Position numbers and translations under genes: made by a program. 64,000 bases of DNA from assembly GCA_000711775.1 (NCBI GenBank), contig ARYC01001184.1, forward strand, positions 1 to 64,000. The letters are read 5' to 3'. The notes beneath the pieces were generated by a model. The model searched no databases and was not told where the DNA came from. It saw only the letters and a program-made list of their open reading frames with translations. Of this stretch, positions 32,195 through 43,095 are shown piece after piece. The DNA is from Oxytricha trifallax. Lineage: Eukaryota; Ciliophora; Spirotrichea; Sporadotrichida; Oxytrichidae. The stretch's first letter is position 1; each line of letters starts with the position of its first letter.

Positions 32195-32677
32195 ATTTTC
32201 AACAATAATGTGTAAATAGCATTCAACTCAATTATTTATATCAAAATTATTCAATGCAGGAATACACATAGCTTGCTCCAAAACCCGCAACAAAAGTTCT
32301 ACCTGCCCATTGATTCATATATTCAGATCGAACTTTAAGGCTTAAGAGCATTTATTTTCTTTTACTAATCTCTTTATATTAAGTCAAGAGATTACCATGT
32401 TGGTGCTTATAAGTGTGTTTCTTAACTTCAAATAAGTTAGTATAAGACTTCTTGCATGTCTTGCACCAATACTTGCAATCCATTAAATCATTCTAGAAAT
32501 AAATGTAAGTCTTACTAATGGAATCTCTTTAAAGTGACCCTTTAACCTGGACACTGCTGAGAATAAATATTATCACCCTTATCGTTAAATTATCTTATTA
32601 TTTTTAATAGGTCGCTGCTCTTTAATATCCTTAATGTACTCAATATATTCAGAAACTTCCACTTCTTTGCTTCTCAT
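32195..32677 (-). pseudogene. TBE-C zinc-finger/kinase gene, N-terminal fragment
   Basis: ATG at 32677 begins MRSKEVEVSEYIEYIKDIKE, similar to the N-terminus of the TBE-E copy (TYIEYVEVIKDQQPIKS). After frame changes a C2H2 finger is readable near 32390-32470: CKYWCKTCKKSYTNLFEVKK followed by HTYKHQH. Then ALEQAMCIPALNNFDINN near 32215-32265 matches the linker before the kinase domain. The kinase domain itself (HRDLKPEN, DFN) was not found; the adjacent sequence to the left is a host-type coding island, so the element is truncated here. Confidence 0.7.
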
Positions 32678-34099
32678 TTTTTATTTATTTTTTAAGTTGT
32701 GCTATAAATATCCATTTCTAAGAATTATTGTCTTGCAACTTAAGTTTACATTCATATTTAAATTAAATTTGTAAAAACTATTAGTAAGCTCTAATATTTT
32801 TATCTTTTTTGTAACAGTAACTTTATATAGGAACTAATTTAACTACAATAATGTTAGATATCAAGTAAACGATATCATATTCAAGCTAAGTTTATAATTA
32901 TATAATATGCTAATTTTATCCTTAATTTTAGTAAAGTACTAACCAAGTTAAAATTATGTTGGTACTGGTTCAATTTCAGTTTTAAACAAATTTGAAATTT
33001 TTTCATTAAACCTCACTAATTTGAAACTAAGAGGTATTTAGGTTTTAGTACTACTATAATTGGTTTTATTTAAAATTAAATTAACAAAAATTAAGAACTG
33101 AGATTAAACTTATCAATGGCAAATTGAGCTTATAAAAGATGTGCATATTTAATGAATTTAAGTGCAAATAAGATATCTGACGATACATTACTCTGTAATA
33201 TAATAATTAAGTGTCAACTTGAGCAAATAAATTAGTTGGTTTCTTTCATAAAATTATTTAATATACCAATATCATTACTAAAAGCTATACTATGTGACTA
33301 TAAGGAATCTTTCAAGACTAAATAATGCCGTCATAAATTGGATTTATTTAGTAGTTTTTCACTGTTTATTTCAATTAACTCAGAAAGACTTTATAATGCT
33401 ACGCTTGACTATGGCTACTATCAACTGAAGCAGTATCTAATATTTTATTAAACTATTAAAGATAAGGAGTTAGTCTTACACTTTCCGACTAATAATTAAC
33501 AGTAAAAATAGCATGCAAAAAGGAGTCTCATTTTTTGGAGTCGTTTGTACTTTTTGAGAAAAATTTATCATCGAAAAATTATAGTAGAATCTCCCAATAG
33601 ACTCTACTTTATTTCCACTCAGCCTGAAAAGAATCAAAGCAAATTTATTTGTGAGATATTACTTACCTTTGTACTTTCATTAAAGGCATTCCTATCAATT
33701 TAGTAAGTTTTAAGCTATAAATATATAGTAAATCTTAAACTGATAAATTTCTTATGAATGAGGATGCTCATATTCACAGCTATAAAAATAACAGACTTTT
33801 TATTGTGTGAGTAAGTATCTTTATAAGAATTAAAAAACTCTGAAATTTTAAACATCGATATTTATGCAAACTCGACTCTATTTGTATTAGAGTCAATTAA
33901 TTAATTAGTAGATAAACAAAAGAAAGGAAAATCAAATGAACGAGAGCGTTTAATATGAGAAGTTATTCATTAATTTAAATAAAAACTTATTTAGATATTT
34001 TCTCTATATTCTTTTACACATACTGCTCTCATATCTTTGCTTGGTCAAGTCAACTGTATATTTGTGCAAGTCATATGTAATGTCACACAGAAATAATTT

Positions 34100-34890
34100 A
34101 TTAAACTGAATTTTAATTTAACTCAAGTGGAATAATATTCCATTAAATGTGGGCAGTAAGGAATGTTATGCATATAAATTAACTCCTTATATGTTTCTTA
34201 GATAATAAGTCTTGTTAAGTATTCAATAAAATGAACGATCTCTTACTCGCTTTATTTATCTATTATATAAGTAAGGCTAAAACTTATTAAGTCAGAAACC
34301 TTACTTATATCTATAAAATTGCATGGTTGGCAATACTGTAATAGAGTCATAGAATTCTATTTTATCATTTTGTTATTTCGGATTCATTAATAAAAGTGTT
34401 GAAGGTAAATACAACTTCATCAGCATGAATGTACTGATTTTATTATAATTCTCTGCATTTAATCATAAATATAATTTAAATTATTACTTAATAAGGGGGA
34501 AAGATTTGAATTACTATAATGGCACTCTTGAACATAATGTCACTTCCTCTTTTAATATTAGAGTTAGTATATGAAGAGATAGTATGACAGGAATTTGCAA
34601 TGAAGCATCACAGTTTACTAATTAAGAGGAAAGTTTGCCGGATTCTTCAAGGCTTAAATACTTCAAGTAGCAGAAGTAATAAATATGGACTTGAGAGAAC
34701 TTTTACTTTCTTTCAGAATGTTTTGACGACCCTAAATTAAAAGCTAATCAGCTAACAAGCGGTGATACCTAACAGTTAAGGCACTATTGCATAAGTGCTT
34801 TATAATTGCTGCATTATTTATCACAGATTTGACATAGTTTATATTAATGCTAGTGCAATACCTAGGCTTAAGCGTTTTTCTATATTTCTT
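34100..34890 (-). pseudogene. TBE-C transposase gene, broken
   Basis: Reading down the minus strand, QYIHADEVVFTFNTF near 34400 contains the first catalytic Asp. A degenerate second motif (EIVHFIEYL near 34230) has Glu where TBE-D has Asp. The C-terminal region near 34126-34180 aligns with the NGIEF-containing part of TBE-D. About 150 bp between the motifs are missing compared with TBE-D, and there are frame changes. DD34E family; inactive. Confidence 0.7.
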
Positions 34891-35110
34891 ACCATAAATA
34901 TTACCCTAAATTATGTAAATTTTTATAACTTATTTTTCAAATTAACTTAGATTATCTAATAACCCCACAATAAGTCCTCTACCATACAATACAATTAAAT
35001 CACTAAAACACTTTAATAAAAGGTTTTTTAATCATTGTTAAGTTAATCATGCTATATTTGGAAATATTCTTTAATGCTATATGTAAATAAGAATTAAACA
35101 TATAAACTCT

Positions 35111-35900
35111 AAAAAAATGTTCTAAAATACAAAGACAAGCAAATAAATGCTATCAAATTTATAAAAATGCTGATAATGATCTCCTGAATAAGATTAAAAT
35201 CACTAAATTTATAACAACTGTTGAAACAGGTTGCAGCTTAGATACTAATTTTTGTGGCAAAATAGATTCTCAAAATTAATCGCAAATTATGGCAAAATTT
35301 TAAATTCACTTTTTGAAAACGGACTTAATGGAGAACGGACTTCCATAACAGATAAAAGATCTGGTAAAGTATAGAGTTCCTTAAATAAAAAACTAACCTC
35401 TAAATTTTCAGAGAAAGCGAACTATTCCAGATTAAACCCATTAATGTGAGCAATTGAAACCTCAATAAGCTCTCTGTCTTAAAATGCCAAAGTATTCTAC
35501 TTCTCATTCACTACGAATAAAAGTGAAAGACCTATGTTGAAACCCTGTACTATTTAAATATTTTGATGGTCTGTAAGAACTTAGTAAATGGGAAGAAAGT
35601 ATTTCCTTGAGTTGTGGGAACCATCCAAAACCAAATATATCAAGCAACTAAACTTCCTTAATATTTATTAATAAAGTTGTTCCCCTCACATTGTTTACAG
35701 AGGTGAAGTAGATGAGGAAGATGATGAAAGCCATGACTTTTATTACTCGAAAAATAATAAGTGTAAGACAAAATATCCTTTTAGAACCTCACGTACAAAA
35801 TAGGGCATCATCTTAATCTTAAAAATATTATCAATTGAAGAGATAACGCTATTTTTAAAAGAAATCATGACCCTAATTAATGCTAAGATATAAATTAGAT
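35111..35900 (+). pseudogene. Host-type coding island in two frames, unknown protein
   Basis: The first frame, open to TGA at 35538-35540, reads NADNDLLNKIKITKFITTVE, TGCSLDTNFCGKIDSQNQSQ, DLMENGLPQQIKDLVKYRVP and KMPKYSTSHSLRIKVKDLC. A second frame with ATG at 35588 reads MGRKYFLELWEPSKTKYIKQ, then HIVYRGEVDEEDDESHDFYY then SKNNKCKTKYPFRTSRTKQG, turning AT-rich near 35850. Both use many TAA/TAG as Gln. Clear protein composition with an acidic patch followed by a basic one. It lies just right of TBE-C. Probably continues into the island at 36330-36742. Family not recognised. Confidence 0.55.
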
Positions 35901-36089
35901 TTAATTCTTATTAATTAATATAAATATTAAGCAGTATCCAACCCATGAGATTCATGCTACTTTTTTTTTAAATGAGTAAATTATAAAAACAGATTAAATT
36001 TAAAGAGAAATGTAATTAGGAAAATCAAAAAATAAATATATTTCTAGGTTAAAATTCTGTCATCTTTTCACTCACTTTCATATACTTAC

Positions 36090-36182
36090 CATCAGAATGA
36101 ATAAGCATTTCTTTATTAGTTTGTGGTCCACTACCGAAACCCCCGTCTTCCTCTCCTTCCTTTCTTACCAAACTGGATATAC
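36090..36182 (-). CDS. Candidate 93-nt exon on the minus strand with both splice signals
   Basis: The minus strand reads ...TTTTTACAG then 93 nt then GGTAAGTATATG, that is a good 3' splice site before and a good 5' splice site after. One frame encodes ISSLVRKEGEEDGGFGSGPQ then TNKEMLIHSDG, acidic and Gly-rich. The flanks are AT-rich as expected for introns. It lies between two plus-strand coding islands, so it is either a gene on the opposite strand, an inverted segment of a rearranged gene, or coincidence. Confidence 0.4.
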
Positions 36183-36329
36183 CTGTAAAAATAAATTATG
36201 AGATATAATATAAAGCTTACATTTTCATAAAATGAATTGTTCGTTTTTCTCATCTCAATTTTGATTTTATTGTTTTATATAATCCATTTTCTCTTATTTT
36301 CTATAAAAAATATCAAGATTCTAAGGACA

Positions 36330-36742
36330 AGATCTATGACTAAAGTGGAATGACATCGACCAGAATGAAGAAGCAATTCTTGAACTTAATCTCATATTTC
36401 AATAGCTCGGACTCCTATAAAATAATGATTCATTTACATTCAAGCCAGAGTCGGTTAATGTATGAAGAATGACTATGAGATGGTAATGAAGAAGAAAAAG
36501 AAAGTCGACGGCTAGCTTGACAAGACCAAGAAATAGCATTTAATAATTTATTCCCACATCCTTTGATATAAAAAACAAGCCAGACAAAAATATTTAGTAA
36601 AGTTGAGTTTAGAAAAAGTAAAGTTCACAAATTTTCAATAAACAAAATTACTTTTGAATTTTAACAAGGATCAAGTCCATTAAATGTAGAAGATAATTCA
36701 GAGAAAGAGAAAGAACAACAAATAGCTCAGAAGAAAAGATGA
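36330..36742 (+). pseudogene. Host-type coding island, C-terminal part of an unknown protein
   Basis: Pieces in order: LKWNDIDQNEEAILELNLIF then QQLGLLQNNDSFTFKPESVN (about 36336-36460), KNDYEMVMKKKKKVDGQLDK (about 36465-36525), then SKVEFRKSKVHKFSINKITF and SPLNVEDNSEKEKEQQIAQK ending KKR and TGA at 36740-36742. Three frames are needed. A Lys-rich end with a TGA directly after it looks like a real C-terminus. Likely same gene as 35111-35900. Family not recognised. Confidence 0.5.
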
Positions 36743-37860
36743 AATTCATTGGTCATTTGATTCCCCATTAGTCAACCAATAAGTATCCCTAATTAACCCA
36801 ACTGATTAATTATTCATAAATCATGATTTTGAACAATTTTCCCTATTTAAATGTTTTTTTGACACATTTATTCAATTATTTTAACTTAATTTATAATAAA
36901 TTCATGTCAATCTTTAAGGTCAAATATTACTTAAAATTTCTATTAATATGCCCATCATCCCATATTCTATCCCTCTTCAATAAATCTTAAGTCACTCATT
37001 CAAATGTTCTCTATTATGGTATTTCTATTATACTTTACTCTATAAATTTAGGAAAAAAAAATTTAACTTTTGAACTTGAGTACTAAATTCTTGATTCAAT
37101 ATATTTGTATATGTATCTCTATTTGTTTAGAAATTTTATTAAGTAATACAGTTTATATTAGTATAAAAATATTGTCTAATTAATCATAAATAAATATAAT
37201 TTTTATAAATAACCCAAATAGCTATAATATAGTTTTACAACTGAATAATAAAAAAAGAAGATTACTTAAATATATGATTAATTATCTTTTAATTATATAA
37301 TTCACTAACATTCAGGTCTTAAGAACCTATTAGAATATAAGTAATGCTTAGGGATATACCCCTTATATATTAAAAACATCATTTTATTAGCAACTATATA
37401 TATATATATATAAACAGGTTTTTGCCTCCTCAATCACCTTAGTTTATGTATAGTTCAGATCTGTCCATTGCAATGTTAAATATGTCTTATTGATCATATA
37501 GTTCTGATAAGTCTTATTTTATTTTATATTTCCACCAATATGTGGAGTAATTAGCTATTAATTTTTAGAACTCCTCAAATTTCTTAAGAATATTTGAGTG
37601 CTTTTGTTGTATTAATCAAAAAAGGTAAAAATTAGTTTCATTATGCAAACAATCATTTAAAAGGTGTAATCTTTAGTCTAGATGAAATTCCGGTTCTGTA
37701 ACCTGTCTTTTAACAATTTTAAATAATTGAGTGAAATGGTTGAAGATTATTACCTTTAATGAAGGCTATTGTAACAAAAAGATGTAAACTTAAGCTAATT
37801 CTTGTATCAGTATAGTTTGAACTACAATTCAGCTTCTTTTTATGTCTCATTCTCTCTCTT
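36743..37860. other. AT-rich spacer with an AT microsatellite
   Basis: No gene recognised. An (AT)n run of about 20 bp lies near 37393-37412. The right edge ends TCTCTCTTTTATAG, acceptor-like, before the next exon. Confidence 0.4.
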
Positions 37861-37866
37861 TTATAG

Positions 37867-38059
37867 AAAGAGAGCTTTATCAGGCATTCCTAGTTGTATA
37901 TTGGATATCCTTGGAAGATTTCTTAAAAACCTAGGTATAAAAGGTAAGTATCTCGTTTTTCTTTTAACAATATCTTTGAATTCTAATATTAGATTAAATT
38001 CATATTTGAAAAAGAAATCTATAGGTAGAGGAAGTCCAGAAGTTTCTTCATGTTTTTGA
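37867..38059 (+). CDS. 3' end of a host-type gene with a 49-nt intron
   Basis: Exon 37867-37943 follows a TTTTATAG acceptor and reads KESFIRHSQLYIGYPWKISQ then KPRYK. A GTAAGT...ATATTAG intron spans 37944-37992. The second exon continues in frame as R-LNSYLKKKSIGRGSPEVSS then CF and TGA at 38057-38059. The frame is kept exactly across the intron, and both splice ends fit ciliate consensus, which supports a real gene. Upstream exons are not identified. Family not recognised. Confidence 0.5.
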
Positions 38060-38302
38060 TTTCTGATATGTAAACGCACATTTATTTTCTTCTTACATCT
38101 TATGTTTTAGATTTTAGTATTATTTTAACAAGTGCTAAATTTAATTCTTAAAATTTAGAAATCATATTAAGGTATGATTTTCAATATTGTCTTCCCATTT
38201 ATTATTTATTCGGTAAATCATTAATTTGGTTATTATATAAGAGGTAGGTCGAGTATCCACAGTTCAGCTCTTTCTGTTATTTAAAGTTTCTGACTTTGAA
38301 AC

Positions 38303-38410
38303 ATGCATGAGTCTAGTCCTTTGAAAATTTTAACTATTTTAACTGAAGTCCCCAAGGGTACATCAGATAATTATTTTAACAATTTATGTTCGGTGTCTAG
38401 TGAAATCTGA
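38303..38410 (+). CDS. Short open frame, 35 residues, unknown protein
   Basis: ATG at 38303 begins MHESSPLKILTILTEVPKGT then SDNYFNNLCSVSSEI and TGA at 38408-38410. One base later another frame continues EVQVPVSNGRAIKR to about 38450, so the stop may be a frameshift artefact or mutation. Protein-like composition. It lies between the exon pair at 37.9 kb and the island at 38.6 kb, all on the plus strand, and could be part of one gene. Confidence 0.4.
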   Translation: MHESSPLKILTILTEVPKGTSDNYFNNLCSVSSEI

Positions 38411-38599
38411 AGTGCAAGTTCCTGTTTCTAATGGTAGAGCCATTAAACGATAAGTATATTAATAGTATGGTGAATAAAAATTGTGTCACTAATTTCCATT
38501 TGCTCTCAAATTTTTAGAAGTTTATATAAATTCCTTTAAGCAACTAAACTATACATTAAGGTTGCATAAATATATTTTTAGTGGGCATGTTTATTGTAG

Positions 38600-38790
38600 A
38601 CATTAGTTCAACAGCAGCCTGACAAGTTGAATAATGATGTTCAGTGTCTCCAGTAGAAATGATTATCTGAAACTGTGAAGGGATACTACCGTCGAGAGTA
38701 TCTGGCTAATGACTCTACTGTAGGGCTAGTTCAAAAGTTTAAGTCTCATGAAGGGGGCTTAGATTATGTTTAGCATATTCTAGGTTTAAT
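38600..38790 (+). CDS. Coding island, unknown protein, one in-frame TGA
   Basis: After TTATTGTAG (acceptor-like) the frame reads TLVQQQPDKLNNDVQCLQQK, a TGA at 38660-38662, then LSETVKGYYRREYLANDSTV and GLVQKFKSHEGGLDYVQHIL. The composition is strongly protein-like on both sides of the TGA in the same frame, so the TGA is a point change rather than a frame break. Composition turns AT-rich after about 38790. Family not recognised. Confidence 0.45.
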
Positions 38791-38799
38791 TAGTAAAAT

Positions 38800-39720
38800 A
38801 AGTTTGATTTTTATTTAAAAATTTTCCAAACTATACATATCATTTCGTTTTAAGTTAATTACAATATATCAAAATTGCCATTAAATAAATGACTTAGCTC
38901 TCTAATTTTATATAAAAAACATTTTTATACAATAAACAATAAGAGACATAAATTATTACGGGACTTTACTCAAACATTCAAGTGTTTTTTCTGCATTTTC
39001 TAAAAAATACGAGTTTGACAAATTATAAACTATGCAATCTTAAATTTACAATTGTACATTATAATGCAGATCAAATGTAATTCTTCATTAATAATCTTTT
39101 AACTACTCAAACCATGATAATATTAAATGAGCTTAATATTCAGAACAAATTGAATATAGATTAGACTATAATATATTTTTACTCATAAAACTGAATTTAA
39201 ACTAAATTAACTATAGGAATAAAATCAGCACTATCTCTTCATTTGCTTAAATATAAGTCTACAATTTAATGTGTATAAATCTCCAAAGATCATAATTAAA
39301 CTTTATAAATATATAGTGGAATTAAGTATAAACAATTCGTTAGAATAACATCTAAACTTAACATTTTTAAAAATAGCATCCGTTATAACTAAATTATAAT
39401 TAATGTGAAGCTTGTTGGGTAATCTTTGTTAACTATTTATTGAATAAGCTATACACTCATTCGCTAAAGCACCTCTTATATTCAATCTTGTTTTTCTTTC
39501 TAATTATCTCTTTTTTTTACATTAAAGTCAAGGAATATTGTATTTTATTAAATCAAATAAACTTAATTTCTTATAGAATATTGATGGTGTTTATTACATC
39601 AAATCAATTACTGTTTTCAATTAATTTTTTTATAAAAGGGAACTATATAAAGGGTGGAAAATTTAAAATCTAGATTTAATATTTAATAATAACAATCCTA
39701 ATAAAAGCTAGTTAAGTTAA
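38800..39720. other. AT-rich region, no gene recognised
   Basis: Long TGA-free frames exist here because AT-rich DNA in a one-stop code has few stops, but the composition is Ile/Asn/Lys/Tyr-rich and not persuasive. No repeats seen. Confidence 0.35.
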
Positions 39721-39722
39721 AT

Positions 39723-39850
39723 TCATTATTGATCAAAGATATCTACAGGGACGCTGAAGGCTTCCACTTCAGTCATTTGAGTTTGCTTCATGGAGGCGCT
39801 TGCCCCACGCTTTATGTGTGATTGTTGACCATTCTATTTTTTTATTAACT
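39723..39850 (-). CDS. C-terminal coding island, unknown protein
   Basis: Minus strand, reading from about 39845: NGQQSHIKRGASASMKQTQM then TEVEAFSVPVDIFDQQ and TGA at 39723-39725. GC is visibly higher than in the flanks (about 39745-39815). Looks like the end of a host protein; the rest was not found beside it. Family not recognised. Confidence 0.45.
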
Positions 39851-40578
39851 ATTGAGTAGTAGTCATTAGTTTAACAGATATTATCAATAAACTTCTAAAT
39901 TATGAAGCTTTCAAACATTATTTGAATTCATATGCATCTTTATTGTTGTGTTAATCTCAAGAGTTATTTAACTAGGCTTTTCAATTAATAATTTTGTCCT
40001 TTTAGTATTAAATAGTACTAGGACTACTATATTTTTTATATACCCATCAGCTGCTTCACTAATTAATTGTCTTACCTCCTTCTTTTGCATCAGTGATAAT
40101 TCATATATTTAATCACAAAGTATAATTTATAATACTTGCTAGTATCTGCTTGATAATTGTAAAGAAATCAAAAGATTTTAAGTATAAATTTATTGTTAAA
40201 TCACAAATAAATAGATTTTATTGAAGTATTCTTTTTTATTTTTTTTCTAATTGCACAGTCAATTATTTAATTATTAATATACAGGTTTTTAATTAATTAA
40301 TCATGAAAAATCTCTTCATTATACATTATATAATTTGATAATTTAAAGAATCCTTTTATAAAAGAAGCTATTAATGATATAATAATTTACATTAAAATTT
40401 TAAGCTCTATAACTTAAATGAATTTGGCTTCCCTTTCTTTTCTTCTTCTTCTTGTGTTAATCTATGACAAGAATTTCTTATCTTTGAGCTATCATCAGAT
40501 TTGATGTTCATTACATCTGGCTTTTAAACATCATTATAAAGTAGGCATTTTAAATTTATAGGATTGTTTTCATATTTC
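39851..40578. other. AT-rich left flank of TBE-D, no gene recognised
   Basis: AT-rich DNA up to the AAT target site of TBE-D. No coding island found. Confidence 0.35.
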
Positions 40579-40700
40579 AATCAAAACCCCAAAACCCCTT
40601 AATGAAGTTTATAAGTGCTTTGATTTTTAGGGAATTTGTTAGGGGTTGGGGTTATTAATAGGTTTTAATGTGAAATTTATAGTAAATGTATTTAATTTAA

Positions 40701-41977
40701 TCACTCAAAATGCACTTTTGGATCATGTGGGAGAGGTCTGAAGTTTATTTTACTCAACCACTATTCTATCTATTCAATTGATATGTCTGATCGTGGATTT
40801 GGTTTGATAATAACTTACTCTACCATCTATTTCATTGAAAGAGATATTCTGTTTTTATCTATAAATTGCTATTTCTTTGCTTCGCATCCTTTTCACACCT
40901 TGTTGAGTAGTAATCGTTGCGAGGCATACCGCACTCTATTATTATTGCTGCCATTGCCCACAAATCCCATTGAAAGTCTCCATCCCTCCAGTCACCTCTT
41001 TATGGATAATAGCATGCAGTTCCCATAACACTTCCAAGCCTTGACACTTCTACCCTTAATGCTCTGTTGAAGTCAATAATTGCTACTCTTACAGGTGAGA
41101 AGTTAATCATAATATTCTCAGGCTTCAAATCTCTATGAACAAAGCCTAACTTATGTAGCTCTTTTATACCTTGTAAGGTTTAAGTTGCTATCAAAGCAAG
41201 CTACTTATGATTCCTTTGATCAGTAATAAAATCTCTGAGGGTCAATTCATAGAGTGGGAGTCTGAAAGCAACATGATCTTTGGCAAGGAGAACAGCATCT
41301 AACTTGATTAAGTAACTACACTCTTTAAACTTTGCTTGAGTGAGTACTTGATACTCATTTGTGAACTCCATCTAATATTCATCATCACTTAAGAGATAGT
41401 TGAAGGGATAGACCTTGTATGCGTATTGATGATTATTGATAGTTTTCTTATCAAAGGAGTCTTCTAATATAAGGTAGCTTTAAAGTGAAGTGTCTAGGTC
41501 AATTGAGGCAAGAACAGGAATCTTTTTATATTGAATCTTGATCATAATTTTTGTTATCTCAGAGGTCAGTTGGTTGCGTGCCTTCTAAACGTACTCTAAC
41601 TCTCTAGCTTTTTCAGGCACTACAACCTTAGAATATTCCCTCGCTATTCTTTTGTTGAGAAGCTTCAGCTCAACTTCATGATTCTCAATTTCTATATCTT
41701 TCTTGTGAGCTTTTAATAGATGCTTCTTCAAGTCTCTTGTATGAGAGTATTGCTTATGGCACTCAAAGCAGTCATACTTTCCATCTATTTTATCATGCTT
41801 TAAGTAGACAGTGGGCTTGGCTTCTCTATGCTCCTTCATATGTCTGTACCAGCTTGATTTATGAGCAAAATCTCTCTCACATAACTCACAAAAATAGACT
41901 TCAACTTCTTCAGTTTGTATAGGAATTTCATTATTACCTTTCTCCTCCTCTCTGTCTCCCACACACTTGTTTGCCAT
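40701..41977 (-). pseudogene. TBE-D 57-kDa-class zinc-finger/kinase gene, intact except C-terminal frame breaks
   Basis: ATG at 41977 opens MANKCVGDREEEKGNNEIPI; the frame is open for about 395 codons with TAA/TAG as Gln. C2H2 fingers: CELCERDFAHKSSWYRHMKE-H (residues 30-50) and CFECHKQYSHTRDLKKHLLK-AH (about 70-91). Kinase domain: QYAYKVYPF (beta-3 Lys), EFTNEYQVL (helix C Glu), HRDLKPENIM, AIIDFNRA (DFN in place of DFG), WDLWAMAAIIIE. Near 40790-40870 two frame changes occur; the original frame stops with TGA after EYLFQ, while the conserved tail INFRPLPHDPKVHFE ends at TGA 40701-40703 in another frame. The protein is a TBE-specific zinc-finger kinase; role in transposition unknown. Kinase activity is uncertain. 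Confidence 0.88.
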
Positions 41978-42342
41978 TTATTTTCTATTATTAATTTCTA
42001 TTTTAATAACAGAGACCTCAAGTGATAGCTCTGGTAGTTCTTTATGAGAGTTCATCTCACAGCTATCACACTTTTTATTGCTGCCAAAGGTAAGTCTCAT
42101 TTAGTTTGATGGAAGTGCTGTTGTTTTTCTTAAAATGTTAGCGCTCATATTTAAATTTGAATTTAAAATTATAAAACTGCCTCTATAACTGAGAGCTTAT
42201 ATGAAAGGTTTGCAAGCCTACAAATTTCAAGGGAAGTTATTGGAGTATTAGAGTAGAAATATGAGTGCTAAGAGACGATCCAGCTCTAAATATAGATGAG
42301 AAAGTAACCATTTTTACTATCAATCATAAGTTTATTATAGTA

Positions 42343-42481
42343 CGTACCGATTTAGGAGGTGCACCTAATTAAGTACGACTTAATTAGGAGCAGCTCCTAA
42401 AATGCTAGTACTTAATTAGGAGCACCTTAAATTTAATCATAAAAACACAAAATACCTCCTAAAGCAGTACGTACGTACCAA
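42343..42481. repeat. Foldback repeat with nested inverted segments
   Basis: Outer pair: TACGTACC...TTAGGAGG at 42343-42359 against CCTCCTAAA...GTACGTACGTA near 42452-42477. Inner pair: AGGTGCACCTAATTAAGTAC against GTACTTAATTAGGAGCACCT. The 140-bp stretch can fold into a long branched hairpin. It lies in the TBE-D spacer, absent from TBE-F, so it is a later insertion or expansion. Confidence 0.65.
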
Positions 42482-42769
42482 TTTAAATTTAAAAATATGG
42501 AACTATAACAGTAGAAATTGATAAGCTAAAATTTTTGAAAAATAAGTTGAATTTTATATTTAATAAAAATTATGTACATAATGGAATAAAGAACTATTAG
42601 GTGAAGATTGAATAAATAAGTCCATTCATGATTGAAGCGATAATAAAATATGATATCTCATCTTGATATATGTAATTAAGCCTAAGATATTCTGACTCGC
42701 TTCGTATGTCTTATATCTTTATGATTCTTACTATCTTAGCCCAATATATTGTGAAATTAACCTCCTCGA

Positions 42770-43095
42770 ACCTTTGAAGGCTTATAAGCCCATTTAACTT
42801 AGAGCTTATAAGCCCTCCTTTAAAGCCCCATTTATGTATATACCTTATTAACTTAATAATTCTCTATAAAACTTTAATATGTTTAATTAATTTAGTAATA
42901 AATTTACTATTAATTTAAATTCTCTATAGAGAATACCTTTAATACTAGTCCATATTTAATTTTTAATAAAATTTATAAATTAAATCCCATTATTAATCAT
43001 TATAATTAAGAAATTATTAAAATGGGGCTTGCAAGCCCTACCATAAGCCCTGAATTAAGAATTGGCTTAAATGACGTTTGAGGCTCGAACTGGAC
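42770..43095. repeat. ~320-bp MITE-like repeat in the TBE-D spacer
   Basis: Ends CTCGAACCTTTGAAGGCTTATAAG at the left and the roughly inverted CTTAAATGACGTTTGAGGCTCGA at the right. Internal inverted pairs are AAGCCCCATTT (about 42823) with AAATGGGGCTT (about 43021), plus palindromes GGCTTATAAGCC and GGGCTTGCAAGCCC. The interior is AT-rich. A long minus-strand TGA-free frame runs through it but follows the palindromes and is not taken as a gene. Probably a non-autonomous element that lengthened TBE-D. Confidence 0.55.

Larger units (their letters stand above)
32190..35029. mobile_element. TBE-C, decayed telomere-bearing transposon
   Basis: The zinc-finger/kinase gene (minus, 32195-32677) lies left and the transposase (minus, 34100-34890) right, the TBE-D order. 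A degenerate right end at about 34960-35029 reads AACCCCACAATAAG ... ACACTTTAATAAAAGGTTTTTT, then AAT, alignable with the TBE-D right end. No left terminus was found; most of the kinase domain is missing. The 22-kDa-class gene was not recognised in 32.7-34.1 kb, which is AT-rich. Non-autonomous. Confidence 0.7.

Noticed and set aside
37393..37412. AT dinucleotide run as a replication origin
   Set aside because: It is a short simple repeat with no other origin-like feature.
37861..38079. Minus-strand frame opposite the 37.9-kb exon pair
   Set aside because: The plus strand keeps frame across a well-formed intron, so the minus-strand frame is a shadow.
39440..39673. Hydrophobic 60-80-codon open frames in T-rich DNA (also near 25.5, 26.3, 30.7, 61.1 kb)
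   Set aside because: Their Phe/Leu/Ile/Tyr composition is that of AT-rich DNA, and some lie opposite better coding readings.
40582..40600. C4A4 repeats as true chromosome telomeres or broken chromosome ends
   Set aside because: They occur in inverted pairs bounded by ANT duplications with transposase genes inside, so they are TBE termini.
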